Assembly: GCA_002793745.1 (NCBI GenBank)
Contig: PFEE01000078.1
Coordinates: forward strand, 1-5,788
DNA: 5,788 bases
DNA from: Candidatus Roizmanbacteria bacterium CG10_big_fil_rev_8_21_14_0_10_45_7
GTDB taxonomy: Bacteria; Patescibacteriota; Microgenomatia; UBA1406
Reading direction: 5' to 3'
The notes under the pieces are model-generated. The model worked only from the letters and a program-made list of their open reading frames with translations, searched no databases and was not told the origin of the DNA. The position numbers and the translations under genes are program-made. This document shows positions 1 through 4,871 of the stretch, in pieces. How positions within the stretch are numbered: the first letter of the stretch is position 1; the number at the start of each line of letters is the position of its first letter.

Positions 1-712
1 TATGAGTTAATTCATATACTTTAGCACTTGATTGCCTCCATGCTGGAGAGTTAAAAAAATATTGACCACCAAAGTTATCGACAAAATACTTGTGCAGCTC
101 CTCATCATCGACAACCGGCGGGAGTTGGTATAAATCGCCAAACATTACCATTTGTACTCCCCCAAATGGCATATCATTACCACGGGCTTTTCTTAATAAA
201 TAGTCAATGGAATTCATCAAATCGACCCTTACCATGGATATCTCATCGATAACAACAGTGTCAAGGTGTTGAAGCAAATACGCTGTTTTGTTACTTAACC
301 TCAATTTATCGTCCGTAAGAAAACCTGGTGCAATACGAAATAACGAGTGGATAGTCTGACCACCAACATTCAGCGCAGCAACACCTGTTGGGGCAACAAC
401 TACTAATTTCTTAGTGCTATTTTGCCTTAAATATTGTAATAATACGGACTTACCCGTACCGGCTTTCCCTGTAATAAAAATGTTCTCGTTTGAGTTTTCA
501 ACCCTATCAAATAGGCTTTTTTGTTCGCTACTCAATGTTATTTGAGTTATATCCGCTTGTTGCACATTCAAGCGTGGCTTCGGCTTTGTATAAACCCTTG
601 ATTGGGTAGGATTGTTTGAATTATAGGTCGTAGAGTTATTCCTTTTTTCTGAAAAATGACTATAGATGGTATAAATTAACCAAATTACGCCAAGTCCCAC
701 TATCGTTTCCAT
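1..712 (-). CDS. PIF1-like superfamily 1B DNA helicase, N-terminal part (3' end outside window)
   Basis: This is the first 237 codons of an ATP-dependent helicase of the PIF1/RecD-like SF1B group, which unwinds DNA 5'->3'. Visible motifs in order are Walker A GKAGTGKS (residues 82-89), motif Ia APTGVAA (107-113), TIHSLF (120-125), Walker B VVIDEISM (153-160) and motif III with FGDLYQLPPV (191-200). The C-terminal motifs lie beyond the left edge. The start is the first ATG after an in-frame TAA nine bases upstream, and no other ATG occurs before the Walker B region. The first 19 residues (METIVGLGVIWLIYTIY and on) look like a single membrane helix, followed by a polar linker to about residue 57; this is unusual for a PIF1 helicase. 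No clear ribosome binding site is seen. It lies 29 bp downstream of the HTH gene on the same strand, so the two are probably co-transcribed. Family assignment is firm; the cellular role is not known. Confidence 0.93.
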   Translation of the reverse strand, partial: METIVGLGVIWLIYTIYSHFSEKRNNSTTYNSNNPTQSRVYTKPKPRLNVQQADITQITLSSEQKSLFDRVENSNENIFITGKAGTGKSVLLQYLRQNSTKKLVVVAPTGVAALNVGGQTIHSLFRIAPGFLTDDKLRLSNKTAYLLQHLDTVVIDEISMVRVDLMNSIDYLLRKARGNDMPFGGVQMVMFGDLYQLPPVVDDEELHKYFVDNFGGQYFFNSPAWRQSSAKVYELTH

Positions 713-741
713 ATTTGCTTACCAAGAGTATACCTCTCATA

Positions 742-1083
742 TCAACGTGACATCGTATCAATAGTAATATGGGGTAATATACCACTTTGACTTGATGTTT
801 CAGTTGATTTCGAGTCTATATCTACTCCTAGTATTTTGAGTTTGATTAACCACATGCGCCAATCATTCCTGCCACACCTCTCCATCTCGCTCAAAGCATG
901 CTGTATGCCTTTAGATATGGCCCTTATGGATCGTGGGTGCCGTTTCCACGCGGTTATAGTGTCTTTATTGACTCCGATAGCCCTAGCAATATCAACCCAG
1001 TGCGCACGCGCTCCCTGCTCTATCGTTTCAATAAACGCTTCAAACTCTTCCTTTTTACGGATATTCTGAATATCTATTCCCAT
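742..1083 (-). CDS. small helix-turn-helix DNA-binding protein
   Basis: A 113-residue protein with a probable helix-turn-helix at about residues 28-51 (HWVDIARAIGVNKDTITAWKRHP), of the kind that recognises DNA in regulators, in the small terminase subunit of phages and in transposase N-termini. A second helical block follows (SKGIQHALSEMERCGRNDWRMWLIKLKILG, 57-86, given in part by its key residues W75, W78, K81 and K83). The last 25 residues are Ser/Thr-rich and probably disordered. There is no catalytic domain. It precedes the PIF1-like helicase by 29 bp on the same strand, a pairing that suggests a phage- or plasmid-derived replication or packaging module. The upstream sequence has no convincing Shine-Dalgarno; another ATG seven bases upstream is out of frame. 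The HTH call is fairly secure, the precise role is inference. Confidence 0.75.
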   Translation of the reverse strand: MGIDIQNIRKKEEFEAFIETIEQGARAHWVDIARAIGVNKDTITAWKRHPRSIRAISKGIQHALSEMERCGRNDWRMWLIKLKILGVDIDSKSTETSSQSGILPHITIDTMSR

Positions 1084-1242
1084 CGCTCATACAGTTCAAC
1101 TTCTAAGCTGTGATTACTACCTGAGTACGTTGTCCCCCTATAGTAGGCCGATTCTTTAGGCGAGGATACCAGTAGAGAATATAGTCTTGAAGCTGGTTCC
1201 AACTTTTAAGGGTAGTGTCCACCAAAAATAGGTTTTGATTAA
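1084..1242. other. intergenic region with an imperfect direct repeat, no gene seen
   Basis: This is the largest non-coding stretch in the window, lying between the minus-strand HTH gene and the plus-strand secreted protein. I find no tRNA cloverleaf, no CRISPR repeat and no ORF in it with family-like sequence. It holds two near-identical 14-15-mers in the same orientation, GTTCAACTTCTAAG (1094-1107) and GTTCCAACTTTTAAG (1196-1210), each next to an AAGCTG. On the minus strand a weak -10-like TATATT is present at about 1178-1183, which could serve the HTH gene with an 80-90 nt leader. This is suggestive only. Confidence 0.45.
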
Positions 1243-1270
1243 TTGCATTATAGTCTACAAAGACTATACT
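1243..1270 (+). promoter_or_regulatory. sigma70-type promoter of the secreted Cys-rich protein gene
   Basis: TTGCAT (1243-1248) and TATACT (1265-1270) are separated by 16 bp, close to the TTGACA-N17-TATAAT consensus. A start of transcription about 7 nt after the -10 box would fall at 1277-1279, on or next to the GTG start at 1279, so the mRNA would be leaderless or nearly so. Confidence 0.6.
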
Positions 1271-1278
1271 TTTGCCTA

Positions 1279-1722
1279 GTGAGACGCTTCATCCTAAGAT
1301 TTCTCTTTTTCCCCATTTTATTTTTTGTAATTTTTTCAACGGTTGAAGCTCGATCTGGTTGCTGTTCACATCATGGTGGTGTATGTGGATGTGGGTGCTG
1401 TGATGGAACATCACTCTCACAAACCTGTGCTCCTTATTATCCGGAATGTTCGGGTGGCAATAGCGCACCACAACAAATATATGTCTACCCCACCAACACG
1501 CCCTATATCCCTCCTCCAACAGCAACATCACTCCCTACATATACTTCTGCGCCAACCCATACCCCCATTCCTACCGCAACCCTAACGCTTCCTCCCACAA
1601 GGGCAGCAAAAAAACCAACGCAAAAAACAGTGAAAAAACAAAAGAAAAAGATGATCAGCCCCACAGCAACCCCTACACAAGCACCCCGCAAAAATCTCTT
1701 TCAGTGGTTATTTGGTATTTAA
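1279..1722 (+). CDS. secreted Cys-rich protein with Pro/Thr-rich linker and basic C-terminal region
   Basis: Read from GTG at 1279 this is 147 residues. Residues 1-24 form a Sec signal peptide: basic start MRRFILR, a run of Phe/Leu/Ile, then a likely signal peptidase I site after TVEA. The mature N-terminus (25-60) has eight cysteines in the pattern GCCSHHGGVCGCGCCDGT-x5-C-x6-C with two adjacent His, a small module I recall from other secreted bacterial proteins; it could bind metal or form disulfides. A Pro/Thr-rich, repetitive linker (about 64-105, PTNTPY, PTATS and PTHTPIPTAT units) follows, then a Lys-rich stretch, another PTATPTQAP and a hydrophobic end, FQWLFGI. The frame is open upstream to a TTG at 1243, but that codon coincides with the -35 box and the -10 box would lie inside the gene, so the GTG is preferred. 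Probably envelope-attached or secreted; function unknown. Confidence 0.78.
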   Translation: MRRFILRFLFFPILFFVIFSTVEARSGCCSHHGGVCGCGCCDGTSLSQTCAPYYPECSGGNSAPQQIYVYPTNTPYIPPPTATSLPTYTSAPTHTPIPTATLTLPPTRAAKKPTQKTVKKQKKKMISPTATPTQAPRKNLFQWLFGI

Positions 1723-1764
1723 GCGTAACCCCAACACAGTTCGCGCCTCTTGATTGGGATACTC
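1708..1764 (-). other. post-stop continuation of the C39-like peptidase frame
   Basis: Directly after the TGA at 1767-1765 the same frame reads EYPNQEARTVLGLRLNTK and ends with TAA. This looks like the normal C-terminal tail of the peptidase family, cut off by one base change (TGG to TGA) or read through. It overlaps the last 15 bp of the convergent Cys-rich protein gene. It supports a full-length ancestral frame of 1708-2352. Confidence 0.55.
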
Positions 1765-2352
1765 TCAAACTCCCACAAAAACTCCATATGGTACTTTTCG
1801 ATGAGGCTGTGGTGGCAGGCCGGGATCGTGTAGGAATAAGCCTTCTGTATCGTATGAATAGATAACGACAAAATGCCCACCGTAGCCCTCTTTGCCATTA
1901 AGAGCGTAGTAATTTACATTACAGCAAGCCAGATATCCTTCATTCAGTAAGTGTTTAATATCAGTAATTGTCGGTAGATGCTGTTGATGAATTCCCAACT
2001 TACTATATTCACCATAAATCCTTTGCTCCTGCACTATATCGCTGTTTCGTACTTGGATATTTCCCATCTCAGCGCCATACTTTTTGATTAAATACTCCCC
2101 ACCCGTACGCATAAATGCATCAATATCAAATGTGTCGATATCCACAATATCAAACCCCATGGCATGCAAGTTAAGTAGCGCCTGCGAGGCCCAAGTGTAT
2201 AGTCCTTCTTTTTTTGCGCACAACACATCTAACTCTTCCATAGAGTAATCTTTATCTGGTAAAAAATATTTAAGAATCATTTTGAGGCCAGCCTGAAAAC
2301 AATGGGTATCGTCGGGGGTATTGGGGAAAAAAAGCACGGGACGTGGGGGCAT
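1765..2352 (-). CDS. C39-like (papain-fold) peptidase family protein, C-terminus cut by in-frame TGA
   Basis: This 195-residue protein resembles the small C39-like cysteine peptidases. Likely catalytic residues are Cys18 in DDTHCFQAGLKMIL, His160 in GYGGHFVVIYSYD and Asp176 in FLHDPGLPP; Gln20 follows the Cys. There is no signal peptide or membrane segment, so it probably acts in the cytoplasm; the substrate is unknown. The ATG at 2352 lies 6 nt after a TATACT box (2364-2359 on the minus strand), implying a leaderless mRNA. The odd point is the end: after RKVPYGVFVGV comes TGA, and the same frame then continues EYPNQEARTVLGLRLNTK before TAA at 1708-1710. From memory, relatives carry AW-x-YPN here, so the TGA seems to replace a Trp codon. 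All catalytic residues precede the stop, so the shortened product might still fold. Family confidence is good; enzymatic activity is inferred. Confidence 0.82.
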   Translation of the reverse strand: MPPRPVLFFPNTPDDTHCFQAGLKMILKYFLPDKDYSMEELDVLCAKKEGLYTWASQALLNLHAMGFDIVDIDTFDIDAFMRTGGEYLIKKYGAEMGNIQVRNSDIVQEQRIYGEYSKLGIHQQHLPTITDIKHLLNEGYLACCNVNYYALNGKEGYGGHFVVIYSYDTEGLFLHDPGLPPQPHRKVPYGVFVGV

Positions 2353-2390
2353 GGCACCAGTATACTAGAAATGCAGTATAATTTTTATCT
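2353..2390. promoter_or_regulatory. compact bidirectional promoter between peptidase and kinase genes
   Basis: Two back-to-back -10 boxes lie 12 bp apart: TATACT on the minus strand (2364-2359), 6 nt before the peptidase ATG, and TATAAT on the plus strand (2377-2382), 8 nt before the codon ATA at 2391. No good -35 hexamer is present for either; each -35 zone would overlap or abut the other gene's -10 box. Predicted mRNAs in both directions are leaderless or nearly so. The same design recurs at 4828-4871. Confidence 0.6.
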
Positions 2391-2468
2391 ATAGAAAAAA
2401 TTCTGGCGCTTTATGGAGCAGACAAATCATATCTGCCCAAACTACTAAGGGAGGGTGTTGATAATGAT
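2391..2468 (+). other. probable N-terminal coding extension of the kinase, with ATA at the expected start position
   Basis: In frame with the kinase ORF and open back to TAA at 2379-2381, this encodes 26 residues (IEKILALYGADKSYLPKLL then REGVDND) with no ATG, GTG or TTG. It supplies the first strand and the glycine-containing loop (L-L-R-E-G-V-D-N-D) that precedes MYVA in APH-type kinases. ATA at 2391 sits 8 nt after the plus-strand -10 box, where the other genes here have ATG or GTG. It is either a mutated start, a rare AUA (or AUU at 2400) start, or a sequence error. Confidence 0.6.
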
Positions 2469-3305
2469 ATGTATGTAGCTATGCTTAAAAAAATAGGCAA
2501 AGCGGTGTTGCGAGTGAGTAAACGAGATATCTCCGACTCGATAGCATTTGAGGTGAATTTACTCGATTTTCTCTTTCACCAAAATATATCAGTCCCCCAC
2601 ATCATTCCCACTAAAGAAGGCGCGTTATGGATAAAACATGATGGACTTCCCGTAGTATGTTTCCATTTTATTCCCGGAGAGGCCCTACTTGTTGATGTGA
2701 ATAACAAACCACAGTCTGTTTACGCCTTCACAGCGGGAAAATCACTAGGATTGCTTCATGCGGCGGGACGACAATTCAATTATCGACACGCCAAAAGACG
2801 CACAATATTCACCGAATATAATCGAGCCTTGCACCAGAGGGAAAAAATATTACTGCTTGAATCGGGAAAAGAGTTCTTAAAAACCATTGAGAGATACCTC
2901 AACTGGGCACAGGAATATAACGGAACGACTGGCATAATCCATAATGACTATATTCCTTCCAATGTAATGTTCAACGGAAAAGAATCCGCTACCATTATTG
3001 ATTTTGATTGGGCATGTAGAGGACCGCTTATCAAGGATGTTGGTATTGCGCTCGCAACATGGTCGTTGCCCGATGGACTAGAACACCACTGGAAAGATGT
3101 TTTTAACGCATTTATTGAAGGATATAATGAGACTGCTCCTGAAAAAATTATGGCAAACGAAATACTTTATAAGTGGATTTGTTTCGCCTGTTTAACTGAT
3201 GCATGCACTTTTTTTTCTGATCTGCCCGAAGATGACCCCTCTATCACAAGAATTATGCAATGCAGGCGCTACAGAAAATTTTTGTACTTTGCAAAAAAAA
3301 CATAG
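2469..3305 (+). CDS. APH/choline kinase-like phosphotransferase
   Basis: The protein is 278 residues from ATG at 2469, and about 304 if translation begins near 2391. It has the aminoglycoside phosphotransferase/homoserine kinase-like fold, which transfers the gamma phosphate of ATP to a hydroxyl of a small molecule. Numbered from 2469: the N-lobe strand AVLRVSKRD (12-20), the hinge-like CFHFIPGE (64-71), the catalytic loop HNDYIPSNVMF with Asp160 and Asn165 (158-168), and the metal-binding IIDFDWA with Asp178 (176-182). The usual HGD is HND here. The ATG at 2469 lies inside the nucleotide-binding beta hairpin, so a protein starting there would lack the first strand and loop; a purine-rich AAGGGAGGG (2446-2454) is too far upstream of 2469 to be a convincing ribosome site and is itself LREG coding. 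Substrate unknown. Its 3' end faces the 167-residue gene with a 21 bp gap. Confidence 0.85.
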   Translation: MYVAMLKKIGKAVLRVSKRDISDSIAFEVNLLDFLFHQNISVPHIIPTKEGALWIKHDGLPVVCFHFIPGEALLVDVNNKPQSVYAFTAGKSLGLLHAAGRQFNYRHAKRRTIFTEYNRALHQREKILLLESGKEFLKTIERYLNWAQEYNGTTGIIHNDYIPSNVMFNGKESATIIDFDWACRGPLIKDVGIALATWSLPDGLEHHWKDVFNAFIEGYNETAPEKIMANEILYKWICFACLTDACTFFSDLPEDDPSITRIMQCRRYRKFLYFAKKT

Positions 3306-3326
3306 TTTTCTCCTCACCTTTAGATC

Positions 3327-3830
3327 CTACTCATGCTCTCTATCGACAGTGTTGTGATCCATAATTACTTCAAACTGCCCCCAAATTGGGTATCCGCCCT
3401 CGCGCCAACACGGACTTGCTTCTAATTCAGGACCTACCCAAACAATTTTGTAGTGCCACACCTCATCATCCAATAGCTTGTCATTGTTGCTTTTATTCAA
3501 CAAAAAATCTTTGTAGTGCAGGGTAATGCCCATCTGCAGTGCGCTGTTGTGCTCGTCACGCGCGCCTTCTGAGCGCTCCCATCCCGGCATCATAAAGATA
3601 TCGGTAATAGAACCACAAGTGACAATGGTTTTCCAAAAGGCGAGCATACGCGTGCGGCGCTCAACGTAGGGCAGCTTTGATTCGGGAAGCGTGTCCATGC
3701 GTCCGTTATACAAAACGTCGTGCCCGGAAAAAATGGGAAACTGGTATTGGCCGCGCAAAGCACTCGTATAGTCTGCCAAACGCTGAATATTGCGCGCTTG
3801 CGCCAGTGCCCTATCAAATTCGTTTTTCAT
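3327..3830 (-). CDS. uncharacterised 167-residue protein
   Basis: I do not recognise the family. The protein is soluble, with no signal peptide or membrane helix, and rich in aromatic and charged residues. The N-terminal 35 residues look helical (DRALAQARNIQRLADYTSALR). Features that may be conserved are the central MPGWERSEGARDEHN (81-95), HYKDFLL (105-111), and the C-terminal WHYKIVWVGPELEASPCW (125-142) followed by GYPIWGQFEVIMD (146-158). The start is the first ATG after an in-frame TAA nine bases upstream; an AGGA lies only one base before the ATG, closer than usual for a Shine-Dalgarno. It overlaps the 3' end of the upstream glycosyltransferase gene by 17 bp, so translation is probably coupled and the two products may act together. 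It ends with TAG. The coding call is supported by the long frame, the operon position and ordinary amino acid composition. Confidence 0.75.
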   Translation of the reverse strand: MKNEFDRALAQARNIQRLADYTSALRGQYQFPIFSGHDVLYNGRMDTLPESKLPYVERRTRMLAFWKTIVTCGSITDIFMMPGWERSEGARDEHNSALQMGITLHYKDFLLNKSNNDKLLDDEVWHYKIVWVGPELEASPCWREGGYPIWGQFEVIMDHNTVDREHE

Positions 3831-4827
3831 ATCCTGTTATGGTACGGATTGCCATAATAACAGTTAACATCCATAGCGCGGTGCCCATAGGCGTACTTAT
3901 GGCAGTTGCACCTGCATACACAAATACCAAATAGATGCTAGCACCAAAAAACCAGAAACTCCAGCCCCAGGGTTTGCGCAGCAACAAAAACGGCACCAGC
4001 CACGCCAGATATTGGGTAGCGAATGCAAACGTAGCCGCATAAAAAAACAGCAGCAAAACCAATATCTCATCCAGTAGGTTCTCGCGTCGAACAATGAGCG
4101 CAACAACACCTAACGCAAGAAAAAAAAGAATACGCAGCCACCTCGTATTATGCGGACTGCTTATTCCCCACCCCATATATACTAACTGCCCGATTCCCCA
4201 GGTTCCAAACACACCGCGATAATTTTTAATGACCGTAATCATACTCATCCATGAAACCTCAAAAATAATCCCGTATATCGCTATACACAAAACTGGGACC
4301 AATGCTACCAAGACAATACCGTACCATGGACGGATGCGGCGCATGAATGAAAGCGCAAAGAAAATAGGCCAGGTTTTGCTGGCTATTGCCAGTGAATACA
4401 CCAACAAACTGCGCCACTGATGATAGTTTTGCAACAGATACAGGGCCCACAGCAGAAAAAAGACGGGCAGCACGTCAAATTGCCCATGAATGGCAGTTAT
4501 CATAATAGTAATAGGGTTTATCGCATACAGGAATGAAGTGGGGATGCTGCGTTTGCTGAGCAGATATACCAAATATACATTGCACATATCAACCACCAGC
4601 AAGACTATCTTAATCCACATGACCGGAAGTGTGGTGAGATAAATAAAAAAAGGGATATACGGCTGATGAAGTGCTGCTATATCCGGGTATGCTGATATAC
4701 CCTGCCTGGTAGCATCTCCTACCAGCATCCATGACTGCGTATCGTAGTTGCTCACATGAAATCCAATGATGAATCCAACCACGCGCACCAGGACTCCGGC
4801 AAGAAACACCCAGACAAATGGATTCAT
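3814..4827 (-). CDS. GT-C type polytopic membrane glycosyltransferase (GT87/mannosyltransferase-like)
   Basis: A 337-residue, very hydrophobic protein with roughly nine to eleven membrane helices. It resembles GT-C glycosyltransferases, which move a sugar from a polyprenyl-phosphate donor on the outer face of the membrane. The first helix (4-23) is followed by the typical large outer loop, with NYDTQSWMLVGDATRQG (27-43) carrying Asp29 as candidate catalytic base, then YPD and HQPYIPFF (54-61). Further family-like motifs are INPITIMITAIHGQFDVLP (103-121), SKTWPIFF (150-157) and TQYLAWLVPFLLL (271-283). The ATG at 4827 lies 10 nt after a TATACT box (4843-4838), predicting a 5' leader of only a few bases. 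It heads a two-gene unit with the 167-residue protein. It ends TGA and is immediately followed in frame by TAG. The length is a little short for the family. Sugar and acceptor cannot be told. Confidence 0.85.
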   Translation of the reverse strand: MNPFVWVFLAGVLVRVVGFIIGFHVSNYDTQSWMLVGDATRQGISAYPDIAALHQPYIPFFIYLTTLPVMWIKIVLLVVDMCNVYLVYLLSKRSIPTSFLYAINPITIMITAIHGQFDVLPVFFLLWALYLLQNYHQWRSLLVYSLAIASKTWPIFFALSFMRRIRPWYGIVLVALVPVLCIAIYGIIFEVSWMSMITVIKNYRGVFGTWGIGQLVYMGWGISSPHNTRWLRILFFLALGVVALIVRRENLLDEILVLLLFFYAATFAFATQYLAWLVPFLLLRKPWGWSFWFFGASIYLVFVYAGATAISTPMGTALWMLTVIMAIRTITGYEKRI

Positions 4828-4871
4828 CGCAAGAGAGAGTATACCGCGGGCAATGGTATAATTTCTCCCCT
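4828..4871. promoter_or_regulatory. compact bidirectional promoter between glycosyltransferase and LmbE genes
   Basis: On the minus strand TATACT (4843-4838) lies 10 nt before the glycosyltransferase ATG. On the plus strand an extended -10 TGGTATAAT (4854-4862) with perfect TATAAT lies 9 nt before the LmbE ATG at 4872. The two boxes are 13 bp apart. No -35 hexamer is recognisable for either. The AGTATA-N13-TATAATTT arrangement repeats the one at 2359-2384 almost exactly. Confidence 0.65.

Noticed and set aside
1100..1230. Possible tRNA or small RNA suggested by a GGTTC-like segment
   Set aside because: No acceptor, anticodon and T-arm stems can be paired consistently, and the T-loop bases do not fit.
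1243..1278. TTG start that would lengthen the Cys-rich protein by 12 residues
   Set aside because: The TTG overlaps the -35 hexamer and the TATACT box falls inside the extra codons; the GTG at 1279 gives a normal signal peptide.
1503..1691. Minus-strand frame opposite the Pro/Thr-rich linker
   Set aside because: It is a Val/Gly-rich mirror of CCN/ACN repeats on the plus strand, with no family-like sequence.
3290..3330. Rho-independent terminator between the convergent kinase and 167-residue genes
   Set aside because: There are A/T runs but no stem with a reasonable GC core; the other convergent junctions (1723-1764, 5337-5362) also lack one.
3677..3934. Plus-strand frame antisense to the 167-residue gene and the glycosyltransferase end
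   Set aside because: It has no recognisable motif, lies fully opposite two well supported genes, and has no promoter of its own.
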